Positions 11,093 through 23,719 are shown, numbered from the stretch's first letter. The stretch: 64,000 bases of DNA from Erodium maritimum (GCA_963921825.1 OY997593.1:44097111-44161110), one strand, 5' to 3'. Translations and numbers: made by a program. The notes: generated by a model from the sequence alone, not told the origin.

Positions 11093-11104
11093 ATCTACCC
11101 CCTT
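11093..11104 (-). promoter_or_regulatory. Polypurine tract, array B body 1
   Basis: On the - strand AAGGGGGTAGAT abuts the LTR beginning TGTAATAACC. It would prime plus-strand DNA synthesis. Element A has the matching tract at 23720-23732. Confidence 0.85.
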
Positions 11105-11261
11105 AAAGGAATTTCGTCCGCAAAATTAGAATAACGCTCATAAAAGGTACAATAAACACGTACCCTGATAGGTCTCGCGGTAGGTTGGGGATCCTGGTTC
11201 CCGGGAATCCGTAACCGCGTACATTCTCCCCGCTGGCGCCTGCTGTCTCTGGCTTGGCGCA

Positions 11262-12576
11262 CTAACTGCTGCGCTGCTGTCTCGGAGCTGGCCCGCTCGT
11301 CGACGGCTGCGAAGACCTCGACCGTTGGCTCTGACGAGGGAGCGACTGCTGTGATTGTCGCACTGTCGTTGCCTCCAACGGCTCATAGCACTGGCCGATA
11401 GTGTTCCCAACGCGGCCGCACCGGTGACACCTGGTCACGTTGGCCCTCGGCCCCGTGTTCATCGGACACTCGCTGCATGTGATCTAGTTGCCCGCAGCTA
11501 TAGCATCCCAGCCGACTCTCCGAAGCGACTGGCCCCACTGACGCCACCGACCCCCGCTGTCTCGATCCATCCTGATGAGTCTGTGGTCGGAAGGATCCCG
11601 TGGTCCTCTGCCTCTGCGGGTCTCGTGACTCGGACGGCCCTGCAAAGTTGGTCGGCCTCTGTCGGACCTCACGGGCCCTGTCCCCATCCCGGACGCCCTG
11701 CTCCCCTGTAGCCGCGATGTCCACCAGGTCGGTATACTTCCGCAGCCTCAAAGCGAGAACCTGGTTCCGAATCCCAAGCCTCAGTCCCCCCTGGAACCGC
11801 AGGCAACGGTTCGTCTCGGTCATCACCATCTCTGGCGCGAATCTGGCTAAGGCTGTGAACCTGGCCTCGTACTCTGCTACCGTCATCCCCTCCTGCTTCA
11901 GGTCTAGGAACTGCCGATGTCGCTCCAACCGAGCCGACTCGGGAAAGTACTGTTCCAGAAAAACTGTCTGGAAGACGCTGTAGTCGTACCCGACCATGTC
12001 CTTCACCCGCCCCCACCAGTGGTAGGCGTTGTCCCTCAGCTGGTGAGCTGCGAAGGACACCCTGCGGCGACCGTCTTCGATACCTGATGTATCCAGGTCC
12101 CGCGTGACCTGCTCTATCCACCTCTCAGCTAGGTCGGGGTTCGGCTCCCCGACAAATGTAGGTATCCCGAGCTTCAGGAAGTCTAGTAGTGCTCGGGACG
12201 TGTGATCCTCTGTCTGACCGGGCCTCACTAGGACCGCGGCTGCCTCCGGGGCTAGCGAAGCCGACTCCCGACTGGCGATGATCGCCACTAAACTCTGGAC
12301 TGTCCTGGTTAGCTCATCCAGGGCAGTCATAACAGGTGGGTCTGCGACCGGCGGGACGCTGGGCGTGCCCGTAGAAGGTCCTGCATCGCTCCTCATGTCC
12401 TCACCGACAGGAGTGCCCTGCGCCTCGGCGTACTCGGCGGGCTCGACGGTGGGCACCCATCCTGGTGTCCCCGCTGACCGTCCCCGCCTGCCTCGCGCGG
12501 GCGCTCGTCCCCGTGCCACTGCTGCTCTTCCTCGTCTGCCACGAGCCATCAGCAGGTATCCTCTGCACGGATACAC
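11262..12576 (-). pseudogene. Array B gag, copy 1
   Basis: The frame 12576-11383 (397 residues) is a Ty3 Gag. Residues about 10-50 are an Arg/Gly/Ala-rich tail and about 75-290 hold the retrotransposon gag domain (LKLGIPTFVGEPNPDLAERWIEQ is typical; then YHWWGRVKDM, FLEQYFPES and FLDLKQEGMTVAEYEARF). The first CCHC zinc knuckle, CYSCGQLDHM, starts near residue 360. Just after it the frame shifts, consistent with two missing bases near 11476. A second frame (11462-11262) continues with a second knuckle, CHRCGRVGNTIGQC, in which the knuckle His is Asn. Met10 (MARGRRGR) looks a more natural start than Met1. Gag would form the particle. A stop follows and no pol is fused. Confidence 0.88.
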
Positions 12577-13974
12577 GCAAACGTTCAGTTTGCGAACTCA
12601 AACAAGACAACAAGCTCGAAGACACTAACGTTCACACGGTCTACGTCCACCCCAACGTACTTGCTACTAAATGCCACACCGTTCACGCTAATCATACTTT
12701 AATTATAATAACGCGTTAGCGAAGCCTCAATTTTTTTTAACCACACAACCGTACACCAAGCCCTCATCTAGTCCTTTATGCATTTACTTATAACTTTCCG
12801 CAACCAAGCCAGTGTTCGCTACTCGTCCCTTGCGGGAAAAGTAGTAAAGGGGATGAGCGTTAAGCTCACCTCCACGGACACCCGCTCGGTTATGGCATAC
12901 TAGTAACGCACCAAAGATTTACCACTCTAGTCAGGGCAAAACACCAACACAAAACTGAAGCCAAACCTCCCACCGTCCATGCTAACAACACCTCAAGTAC
13001 TCGTTCGAGTAAGATAAACCTCGACACGGGAAACACGTCCTCCAATCAGTAAAACACCACTGCTCGTGCTATTAAAGCCTTAAGTATACTAATACGTAAG
13101 CGTAAAATTCAACGACAGTCCAACCGTACACCAGGCCTACGGCCTCTACACCCCATAACCGCGAACACAAACCCATAAAACCCACGCTCAACCGCACGAA
13201 CAAGAACCGAGTCACACAACCACAAACCTAAACGCACAACGAAACGAACTCTTACCCTAGGGTACTCGTATTTTATCAGTCTCTTGGCGACCCGCACACT
13301 CGTGTGTCGCGGACAAGTTAACACCAAAAAGGACCAATACGTACCACAAAACCCGACTAAACCACAAACATAAGCCCAACCGGCCAAACACCCATAACAA
13401 CAATAACGACGACACACGCCCACCGGGCCAACCAAAATCAACAGCGCCCACCGGGCTAACCAAGACTCCGCAACACGCCCACCGGCCAACCAACAACAAT
13501 CACAATACGCCCACAGGGCCAAACGAAGTCGAACACAAACGCCCACGGCGTCACACAAAATCAAGACACGCCCACCGGGCCTACCAACACCGAACCACGC
13601 CCACCGGACCAATAAAAGTCAAGCACAAACGCCCACGGCGTCAAACAACCTCAAACAATCAAATTTTGTAAAGCCTTCCCCACTTCAATTTTAGAACCTC
13701 AAACTTGACATCACGCAGTCACAACCCGGTCCAGGCGTCCCCGAACTACGTTGTACCGACTTGATGTCAGCACCGTCACGTTCGACTACATGAGCGCTCC
13801 TGAGTCGACCCGCGACAGCTTAAAACGTTTCAAGCAAAATCAATCAATCAACAAGCCAGCAATAAAAACACTGCACATAAACACAAACTCAACCAGGACT
13901 CATAACACTACGGGTCTACACTGACTCGACCCTCCCCACCTAATTAACGGACAGTCCGAGGTGTGAAACCTCGA
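12577..13974 (-). other. Array B leader, copy 1
   Basis: Untranslated leader between PBS and gag. It contains about six GGCCCGGTGGGCGTG-type units (about 13380-13640), also present in leaders A and C. The 167-residue frame at 13109-13612 is an artefact of these units. Its gag-proximal end (12780-12860) matches 4770-4850 of element A. Confidence 0.75.
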
Positions 13975-13986
13975 GCTCTGATACCA
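13975..13986 (-). promoter_or_regulatory. Primer-binding site, array B body 1
   Basis: On the - strand TGGTATCAGAGC, three bases from the LTR end. It is a perfect match to the initiator-Met tRNA 3' end complement used by many plant LTR elements. Confidence 0.92.
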
Positions 13987-13989
13987 AAC

Positions 13990-16900
13990 TGTCACGCCCC
14001 AATTTCAGTAAACCGAACTCGGGACGCGAACGTTTTAAAAACAAAGAAACACTTGAAACCTGTTTTCATTAAATCACTTTAAAATACCAGTTTAGTTCAA
14101 CAAAAATAATTACAACTTAAAATACGTCCCAACACGTGGAAAAAAGTACAAGGTATCCGTCACTAGACTCAAAAGACAAAACCCGGACTCCGCTCCTAGC
14201 TCCACAAGCTTCGAGAGCTCACCTAGTCCGTCCCACGAACAGTACCTGTAGGAAAAGCAGCTAGGGGTGAGCGTTCGCTCACCACCACGGATAACAGACT
14301 GACTACGGCATAATTAGCCGACAAAGCAGGTAACACCAACAACAACTCAACACCGGGGAACACCATCCCCAACTCAAGTACTCTAACTGAACATACCCCT
14401 ACTGTTGCCTTCCCTGACCAACTCGACACTCTGACACGTAAAGTAGACCCGACACAACCATTGACGACCTCTTCCAAGGACTCAAAAGAAAGTTACGCAA
14501 CACCAAACAGCATCACAAGGGATCACCCCAAACAAGATCACGAAGGTTCTCACACCAAACAAGATCACAAAGGATCGCAAACCAGTTGCCAAGAACGCCC
14601 TCCCGGGACTCTAACCCGGTCAGGACAACCCAAGAATGCTGCAACTTACCGGGACTCTAACCCGTAAACCAGCCAAAAAATGCTGCAACTTACCGAGACT
14701 CTAACTCGTAAGCCAGCCGAAGAATGCTGCAACTTACCGGGACTCTAACCCGCAAGCCAGCCAAAGTATGCTCACAAAACCCAAACCACACACACACGGC
14801 CAGGACCCCTTTATTGGCGGGCGGGCCCCCTACCCCGTCTGAACATGCAGACGCGTGTGCTCGTGGACCCCCGTTTCAGGAAGCGGGCCCCCAACCACCG
14901 GTAACCACAATCACAATCACAATCACAAACACAATCACGAGCAAACTCAACAACCAGTAACAACGCAGGTTCAACACTCATAGGTACTCACGGCCACCAA
15001 GACACCAACAGTAAAACTCGGACTCAACAGCCCCACAGGCACTCACGGCCTCCCAAGACACACCGACAGTAAGACACGGACTCAACAGTAAAGTACAGAG
15101 ACTCTAACCGAGACTCTAACTCGTAAGCCAGCTAAAACACCAACAGTAAAGTACGGGCTCTCATGGCCACCCAAACACGAATAATAACACGGGCTCTCAT
15201 GGCCACCCAAAACTCAACAATAATAATACACGGGCTCTCAAGGCCACCCAAGACGCCAAAATAAACAATCAACCTCCGGCTTAACCCAAGCCTCCAACAG
15301 TCCTAATATCAACAGTTTCACAATCAACCTCCGGGCATGGTCATATGCCTCCAGTACTCCTAATATCGATAAGTTCACAATCATCCTCCGGGCATGGTCA
15401 TGTGCCTCCAGTAAAACAATTAACGCTAAGTTTTCTGCTCCTACGACACTACTAAGTGTCACATGCTTTTCTCATAATCGCTACGATCCCGTATCATGCA
15501 TTTCTAATATTTAAATAAACCTACTCAATCCACGACACCCCGGTGTCACATGCAATTCTATTGTTAACTTTCCCTAGTCAGGGCCGAGATCCGGCTACTT
15601 TTCCCTACCTCGTGCGTGTTCTCCCAAAAGCCAACCACGAGCTCCGGTGATGATTTCAGTCACTCACCCAGCCTTCCCTTGCCTCGGTCCGTGGCACAAT
15701 CTAAAGGAACACAATTTAAAGTCACTAAACAACTCGCAGGAATAAACCGAAAACCATTAAACTCGATGCCCAAACTTAACCCCGACAATGTCGATCACTC
15801 CCAAACTTCCCAATTACTCGACATTGTCGATAAAGGACCCGTAAAGGCCCGATTCGCCCGACATGGCGAATCTGCCCGGTTTTCAATAATTGCCTTCCGG
15901 GGCTCCAAAAGTCCCCGTTTTCGTTTCTACGGTCTTAGAATAATTCAAGGAACCCAACGCCCTTGACGGAATCGAATTCCAACTTCTAAGTCAATTAATT
16001 AACGTTCAAAGTTTCTAAAACCCGTTAATTACAACTTCTCCAATTTAATTCCAATTTTTGATTCGGTTTAGGATAAATGGTCCGGGGAACGTTTTAAACT
16101 ACCCGGACATTAAAACCCGAGCAACCGAGCACGTGGGCCCCACCCAAACTCCTTAGCCGAGACCCTAGGGTTTAAGGGGAGGCTCGGCCACCATGTGGTG
16201 GCCGCTGCCAGCTCCGGCCAGCCACCTCATGGCCGGCCGGCCACCACCCACGATGGCCGGAGCTCTTCCCGAGCAACCGAGCACGTGGGCCCCACCCAAA
16301 CTCCTTGGCCGAGACCCTAGGGTTTAAGGGGAGGCTCGGCCACCATGTGGTGGCTGCTGCCAGCTCCGGCCAGCAACCTCATGGCCGAAGCTCCTCCCGA
16401 GCCTCCGGTCATCGGAAAACGTGAAATTAAACCCCCAAACACCTCAAAAACGTCTCCAACACCTCCCCAACCTCCACACAACCCTAAATCATTCGTTTTA
16501 ACAAAACCCTAGCTTTCCAAAATAATCAAAACGAGAATCGGTTTGGGTATTACCGTAGAGGAGGATGAGGGGAACGGGATTGCTCTTTGCTTCAAGACGA
16601 TCCAAGGGCTTGATCACAAACCCTAGCTCAACTTCCCTTCTTCTCTCTTCTTCTTCTTCTCCTTCTCTCTCTAAAACCTCTCTTCTTCTTTCTAATTTAA
16701 TTAAAACTAACAACTAACTCCAAAAACTTCCCTCTTTAACCCTTATGTTCGGCCACCACCACAACCACACCTTTCCCCCCCAAAACTAACACCACCAATT
16801 AGTTGACAAGTGTCAAGGTGGGTACCACACCTTTTGGAAAATATCTGATTGATATTTTCCAATCAGTTTCGCGAAAATCGGACGTTTCGGGCCCCGAACG

Positions 16901-17241
16901 GGCACTTTTCCCAAGAAATTACGAAACTTGGCGGCCTACAAGGAAACGGCCCAACTAAGACCGCTGCGACGACGGCTAAGCTTTTTGGATGCAAAACGGT
17001 CCTCGAATGGATCAAAACGTCACTCGGTTGACTTTTCCAGCGAAAAGTCAACATTTCCCAAATTGATCAGAAAGTTGCCCTGAGTCCCCCGGAACTCACT
17101 TTGGTTGATAACGGGGTCAACTGAAGTCTGGTATGACACTCGGGGTCATTTTAGGTTCACTTAAGTGTCAGTGTTAAAATTTTTTTAAATTTTCCTGTTT
17201 TTCGCAGGTTTGACTAGCGTTGACCGGGAGTGGTTATTACA
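13990..17241 (-). repeat. Array B middle LTR, a chimera of the outer two
   Basis: 3252 bp. Up to at least 16413 it follows the right LTR: it lacks the 8835-9075 block, has the 120-bp duplication at 16120-16400, and reads GGTCATCGG. From about 16798 it follows the left LTR: CAATTAG, GGGTACCACACC, CGGGCACTTTT, GGCGGCCTAC and GCTGCGACGACGGCT. In the right LTR these read CAATTTG, GGGTCCCACACC, CGAGCACTTTT, GGCGGGCTAC and ACTGCGACGACGACT. The switch lies between about 16413 and 16798. Confidence 0.9.
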
Positions 17242-17253
17242 ATCTACCCCCTT
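17242..17253 (-). promoter_or_regulatory. Polypurine tract, array B body 2
   Basis: Same AAGGGGGTAGAT tract (- strand) next to the middle LTR, identical to the copy at 11093. Confidence 0.85.
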
Positions 17254-17410
17254 AAAGGAATTTCGTCCGCAAAATTAGAATAACGCTCATAAAAGGTACA
17301 ATAAACACGTACCCTGATAGGTCTCGCGGTAGGTTGGGGATCCTGGTTCCCGGGAATCCGTAACCGCGTACATTCTCCCCGCTGGCGCCTGCTGTCTCTG
17401 GCTTGGCGCA

Positions 17411-18725
17411 CTAACTGCTGCGCTGCTGTCTCGGAGCTGGCCCGCTCGTCGACGGCTGCGAAGACCTCGACCGTTGGCTCTGACGAGGGAGCGACTGCTG
17501 TGATTGTCGCACTGTCGTTGCCTCCAACGGCTCATAGCACTGGCCGATAGTGTTCCCAACGCGGCCGCACCGGTGACACCTGGTCACGTTGGCCCTCGGC
17601 CCCGTGTTCATCGGACACTCGCTGCATGTGATCTAGTTGCCCGCAGCTATAGCATCCCAGCCGACTCTCCGAAGCGACTGGCCCCACTGACGCCACCGAC
17701 CCCCGCTGTCTCGATCCATCCTGATGAGTCTGTGGTCGGAAGGATCCCGTGGTCCTCTGCCTCTGCGGGTCTCGTGACTCGGACGGCCCTGCAAAGTTGG
17801 TCGGCCTCTGTCGGACCTCACGGGCCCTGTCCCCATCCCGGACGCCCTGCTCCCCTGTAGCCGCGATGTCCACCAGGTCGGTATACTTCCGCAGCCTCAA
17901 AGCGAGAACCTGGTTCCGAATCCCAAGCCTCAGTCCCCCCTGGAACCGCAGGCAACGGTTCGTCTCGGTCATCACCATCTCTGGCGCGAATCTGGCTAAG
18001 GCTGTGAACCTGGCCTCGTACTCTGCTACCGTCATCCCCTCCTGCTTCAGGTCTAGGAACTGCCGATGTCGCTCCAACCGAGCCGACTCGGGAAAGTACT
18101 GTTCCAGAAAAACTGTCTGGAAGACGCTGTAGTCGTACCCGACCATGTCCTTCACCCGCCCCCACCAGTGGTAGGCGTTGTCCCTCAGCTGGTGAGCTGC
18201 GAAGGACACCCTGCGGCGACCGTCTTCGATACCTGATGTATCCAGGTCCCGCGTGACCTGCTCTATCCACCTCTCAGCTAGGTCGGGGTTCGGCTCCCCG
18301 ACAAATGTAGGTATCCCGAGCTTCAGGAAGTCTAGTAGTGCTCGGGACGTGTGATCCTCTGTCTGACCGGGCCTCACTAGGACCGCGGCTGCCTCCGGGG
18401 CTAGCGAAGCCGACTCCCGACTGGCGATGATCGCCACTAAACTCTGGACTGTCCTGGTTAGCTCATCCAGGGCAGTCATAACAGGTGGGTCTGCGACCGG
18501 CGGGACGCTGGGCGTGCCCGTAGAAGGTCCTGCATCGCTCCTCATGTCCTCACCGACAGGAGTGCCCTGCGCCTCGGCGTACTCGGCGGGCTCGACGGTG
18601 GGCACCCATCCTGGTGTCCCCGCTGACCGTCCCCGCCTGCCTCGCGCGGGCGCTCGTCCCCGTGCCACTGCTGCTCTTCCTCGTCTGCCACGAGCCATCA
18701 GCAGGTATCCTCTGCACGGATACAC
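17411..18725 (-). pseudogene. Array B gag, copy 2
   Basis: The predicted protein over 18725-17532 is residue-for-residue the same as copy 1. It has the same frameshift after the first zinc knuckle and the same His-to-Asn change in the second knuckle (frame 17611-17411). Sharing both defects shows they predate the duplication of the body. It could still make a Gag ending shortly after the first knuckle. Whether such a Gag is functional cannot be told from sequence. Confidence 0.88.
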
Positions 18726-20124
18726 GCAAACGTTCAGTTTGCGAACTCAAACAAGACAACAAGCTCGAAGACACTAACGTTCACACGGTCTACGTCCACC
18801 CCAACGTACTTGCTACTAAATGCCACACCGTTCACGCTAATCATACTTTAATTATAATAACGCGTTAGCGAAGCCTCAATTTTTTTTAACCACACAACCG
18901 TACACCAAGCCCTCATCTAGTCCTTTATGCATTTACTTATAACTTTCCGCAACCAAGCCAGTGTTCGCTACTCGTCCCTTGCGGGAAAAGTAGTAAAGGG
19001 GATGAGCGTTAAGCTCACCTCCACGGACACCCGCTCGGTTATGGCATACTAGTAACGCACCAAAGATTTACCACTCTAGTCAGGGCAAAACACCAACACA
19101 AAACTGAAGCCAAACCTCCCACCGTCCATGCTAACAACACCTCAAGTACTCGTTCGAGTAAGATAAACCTCGACACGGGAAACACGTCCTCCAATCAGTA
19201 AAACACCACTGCTCGTGCTATTAAAGCCTTAAGTATACTAATACGTAAGCGTAAAATTCAACGACAGTCCAACCGTACACCAGGCCTACGGCCTCTACAC
19301 CCCATAACCGCGAACACAAACCCATAAAACCCACGCTCAACCGCACGAACAAGAACCGAGTCACACAACCACAAACCTAAACGCACAACGAAACGAACTC
19401 TTACCCTAGGGTACTCGTATTTTATCAGTCTCTTGGCGACCCGCACACTCGTGTGTCGCGGACAAGTTAACACCAAAAAGGACCAATACGTACCACAAAA
19501 CCCGACTAAACCACAAACATAAGCCCAACCGGCCAAACACCCATAACAACAATAACGACGACACACGCCCACCGGGCCAACCAAAATCAACAGCGCCCAC
19601 CGGGCTAACCAAGACTCCGCAACACGCCCACCGGCCAACCAACAACAATCACAATACGCCCACAGGGCCAAACGAAGTCGAACACAAACGCCCACGGCGT
19701 CACACAAAATCAAGACACGCCCACCGGGCCTACCAACACCGAACCACGCCCACCGGACCAATAAAAGTCAAGCACAAACGAGAATCGGCGTCAAACAACC
19801 TCAAACAATCAAATTTTGTAAAGCCTTCCCCACTTCAATTTTAGAACCTCAAACTTGACATCACGCAGTCACAACCCGGTCCAGGCGTCCCCGAACTACG
19901 TTGTACCGACTTGATGTCAGCACCGTCACGTTCGACTACATGAGCGCTCCTGAGTCGACCCGCGACAGCTTAAAACGTTTCAAGCAAAATCAATCAATCA
20001 ACAAGCCAGCAATAAAAACACTGCACATAAACACAAACTCAACCAGGACTCATAACACTACGGGTCTACACTGACTCGACCCTCCCCACCTAATTAACGG
20101 ACAGTCCGAGGTGTGAAACCTCGA
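18726..20124 (-). other. Array B leader, copy 2
   Basis: Near-identical to copy 1. The clearest difference is near 19778, where a 12-base ACGAGAATCGGC-like stretch replaces CGCCCACGGC of copy 1 (near 13629). The inserted word also occurs in the LTRs (for example near 16529). Confidence 0.75.
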
Positions 20125-20136
20125 GCTCTGATACCA
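20125..20136 (-). promoter_or_regulatory. Primer-binding site, array B body 2
   Basis: Perfect TGGTATCAGAGC on the - strand, in the same position relative to the LTR as copy 1. Confidence 0.92.
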
Positions 20137-20139
20137 AAC

Positions 20140-23100
20140 TGTCACGCCCCAATTTCAGTAAACCGAACTCGGGACGCGAACGTTTTAAAAACAAAGAAAC
20201 ACTTGAAACCTGTTTTCATTAAATCACTTTAAAATACCAGTTTAGTTCAACAAAAATAATTACAACTTAAAATACGTCCCAACACGTGGAAAAAAGTACA
20301 AGGTATCCGTCACTAGACTCAAAAGACAAAACCCGGACTCCGCTCCTAGCTCCACAAGCTTCGAGAGCTCACCTAGTCCGTCCCACGAACAGTACCTGTA
20401 GGAAAAGCAGCTAGGGGTGAGCGTTCGCTCACCACCACGGATAACAGACTGACTACGGCATAATTAGCCGACAAAGCAGGTAACACCAACAACAACTCAA
20501 CACCGGGGAACACCATCCCCAACTCAAGTACTCTAACTGAACATACCCCTACTGTTGCCTTCCCTGACCAACTCGACACTCTGACACGTAAACTAGACCC
20601 GACACAACCATTGACGACCTCTTCCAAGGACTCAAAAGAAAGTTACGCAACACCAAACAGCATCACAAGGGATCACCCCAAACAAGATCACGAAGGTTCT
20701 CACACCAAACAAGATCACAAAGGATCGCAAACCAGTTGCCAAGAACGCCCTCCCGGGACTCTAACCCGGTCAGGACAACCCAAGAATGCTGCAACTTACC
20801 GGGACTCTAACCCGTAAACCAGCCAAAAAATGCTGCAACTTACCGAGACTCTAACTCGTAAGCCAGCCGAAGAATGCTGCAACTTACCGGGACTCTAACC
20901 CGCAAGCCAGCCAAAGTATGCTCACAAAACCCAAACCACACACACACGGCCAGGACCCCTTTATTGGCGGGCGGGCCCCCTACCCCGTCTGAACATGCAG
21001 ACGCGTGTGCTCGTGGACCCCCGTTTCAGGAAGCGGGCCCCCAACCACCGGTAACCACAATCACAATCACAATCACAAACACAATCACGAGCAAACTCAA
21101 CAACCAGTAACAACGCAGGTTCAACACTCATAGGTACTCACGGCCACCAAGACACCAACAGTAAAACTCGGACTCAACAGCCCCACAGGCACTCACGGCC
21201 TCCCAAGACACACCGACAGTAAGACACGGACTCAACAGTAAAGTACAGAGACTCTAACCGAGACTCTAACTCGTAAGCCAGCTAAAACACCAACAGTAAA
21301 GTACGGGCTCTCATGGCCACCCAAACACGAATAATAACACGGGCTCTCATGGCCACCCAAAACTCAACAATAATAATACACGGGCTCTCAAGGCCACCCA
21401 AGACGCCAAAATAAACAATCAACCTCCGGCTTAACCCAAGCCTCCAACAGTCCTAATATCAACAGTTTCACAATCAACCTCCGGGCATGGTCATATGCCT
21501 CCAGTACTCCTAATATCGATAAGTTCACAATCATCCTCCGGGCATGGTCATGTGCCTCCAGTAAAACAATTAACGCTAAGTTTTCTGCTCCTACGACACT
21601 ACTAAGTGTCACATGCTTTTCTCATAATCGCTACGATCCCGTATCATGCATTTCTAATATTTAAATAAACCTACTCAATCCACGACACCCCGGTGTCACA
21701 TGCAATTCTATTGTTAACTTTCCCTAGTCAGGGCCGAGATCCGGCTACTTTTCCCTACCTCGTGCGTGTTCTCCCAAAAGCCAACCACGAGCTCCGGTGA
21801 TGATTTCAGTCACTCACCCAGCCTTCCCTTGCCTCGGTCCGTGGCACAATCTAAAGGAACACAATTTAAAGTCACTAAACAACTCGCAGGAATAAACCGA
21901 AAACCATTAAACTCGATGCCCAAACTTAACCCCGACAATGTCGATCACTCCCAAACTTCCCAATTACTCGACATTGTCGATAAAGGACCCGTAAAGGCCC
22001 GATTCGCCCGACATGGCGAATCTGCCCGGTTTTCAATAATTGCCTTCCGGGGCTCCAAAAGTCCCCGTTTTCGTTTCTACGGTCTTAGAATAATTCAAGG
22101 AACCCAACGCCCTTGACGGAATCGAATTCCAACTTCTAAGTCAATTAATTAACGTTCAAAGTTTCTAAAACCCGTTAATTACAACTTCTCCAATTTAATT
22201 CCAATTTTTGATTCGGTTTAGGATAAATGGTCCGGGGAACGTTTTAAACTACCCGGACATTAAAACCCGAGCAACCGAGCACGTGGGCCCCACCCAAACT
22301 CCTTAGCCGAGACCCTAGGGTTTAAGGGGAGGCTCGGCCACCATGTGGTGGCCGCTGCCAGCTCCGGCCAGCCACCTCATGGCCGGCCGGCCACCACCCA
22401 CGATGGCCGGAGCTCTTCCCGAGCAACCGAGCACGTGGGCCCCACCCAAACTCCTTGGCCGAGACCCTAGGGTTTAAGGGGAGGCTCGGCCACCATGTGG
22501 TGGCTGCTGCCAGCTCCGGCCAGCAACCTCATGGCCGAAGCTCCTCCCGAGCCTCCGGTCATCGGAAAACGTGAAATTAAACCCCCAAACACCTCAAAAA
22601 CGTCTCCAACACCTCCCCAACCTCCACACAACCCTAAATCATTCGTTTTAACAAAACCCTAGCTTTCCAAAATAATCAAAACGAGAATCGGTTTGGGTAT
22701 TACCGTAGAGGAGGATGAGGGGAACGGGATTGCTCTTTGCTTCAAGACGATCCAAGGGCTTGATCACAAACCCTAGCTCAACTTCCCTTCTTCTCTCTTC
22801 TTCTTCTTCTCCTTCTCTCTCTAAAACCTCTCTTCTTCTTTCTAATTTAATTAAAACTAACAACTAACTCCAAAAACTTCCCTCTTTAACCCTTATGTTC
22901 GGCCACCACCACAACCACACCTTTCCCCCCCAAAACTAACACCACCAATTTGTTGACAAGTGTCAAGGTGGGTCCCACACCTTTTGGAAAATATCTGATT
23001 GATATTTTCCAATCAGTTTCGCGAAAATCGGACGTTTCGGGCCCCGAACGAGCACTTTTCCCAAGAAATTACGAAACTTGGCGGGCTACAAGGAAACGGC

Positions 23101-23390
23101 CCAACTAAGACCACTGCGACGACGACTAAGCTTTTTGGATCCAAAACGGTCCTCGAATGGATCAAAACGTCGCTCGGTTGGCTTTTCCAGCGAAAAGTCA
23201 ACATTTCCCAAATTGATCAGAAAGTTGCCCTGAGTCCCCCGGAACTCACTTTGGTCGATAACGGGGTCAACTTAAGTCTGGTATGTCACTCGGGGTCATT
23301 TTAGGTTCACTTAAGTGTCAGTCTTAAAAAATTTTAAATTTTCCTGTTTTTCGCAGGTTTGACTGGCGTTGACCGGGAGTGGTTATTACA
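20140..23390 (-). repeat. Array B right LTR (5' LTR of the - strand element)
   Basis: 3251 bp, TGTCACGCCCC to TTATTACA. It is nearly identical to the middle LTR except in the last 600 bp. The 120-bp tandem duplication (GAGCAACCGAGCACGTGGGC repeated at about 22267 and 22424) is shared with the middle copy only. Confidence 0.92.
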
Positions 23391-23395
23391 GGAGC

Positions 23396-23719
23396 AGTTG
23401 CATACCGACTTGCACTGCCACCATAGCTTGGGGATATCCACGTTTCCCAGTTGCGGAGGTATATGCGGACCCCTCGCACGTCATTGAGTGGACATATGTC
23501 GAGGTAAAGGGTGATGTCTCGGTTAAGGAGAAACCGGTTCGGGAAATGGATCCATGAGACCAGGTCCTGCACAGAAGGTTATCCGCTTAGAACAGGTGCA
23601 GTGACGACTCCTCGAGGCCGAGTCGACTTGGGAACGCGAGGACGAGGTTCGCACGGAGTACCCCGATCTGTTCGATTCCTAAGGTACGTCTGTTTTAAAT
23701 TTCGCGGACGCATTCATTT
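23396..23719 (+). pseudogene. Element A integrase C-terminus with chromodomain-like tail
   Basis: This continues the reading frame cut at 7700. It begins VAYRLALPP, then reads in shifted frames VSQLRRYM, DPSHVIEWTYVEVKGDVSVKEKPVREMD, and ends with R-V-D-L-G-T-R then a YPDLF-like terminus near 23670. In chromoviruses this segment helps direct insertion to chromatin. At least two frameshifts are present. About 50 bp of non-coding sequence leads to the PPT. Confidence 0.85.

Larger units (their letters stand above)
7701..23390 (-). mobile_element. Array B: tandem gag-only LTR retrotransposon (TR-GAG-like), three LTRs and two bodies
   Basis: Read on the - strand the order is LTR (23390-20140), PBS, leader, gag, PPT, LTR (17241-13990), PBS, leader, gag, PPT, LTR (11092-7701). 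The whole unit is flanked by a perfect 5-bp duplication, GGAGC, at 7696-7700 and 23391-23395. The two bodies repeat at a 6149-6150 bp spacing and encode identical gag open frames. Neither body has protease, RT or integrase; about 170 bp separate gag from the PPT. LTRs, PBS, leader and PPT are of the same family as element A. This fits the published class of non-autonomous terminal-repeat elements carrying only GAG. Confidence 0.92.

Noticed and set aside
11600..12719. Open frames on + opposite gag (127, 116 and 84 residues; same at 17749-18868)
   Set aside because: They are antisense to a recognisable Gag and have no domains.
13109..13612. 167-residue open frame in the B leader (and 19258-19761)
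   Set aside because: It covers the GGCCCGGTGGGCG units between PBS and gag; composition follows the repeat and no domain is present.
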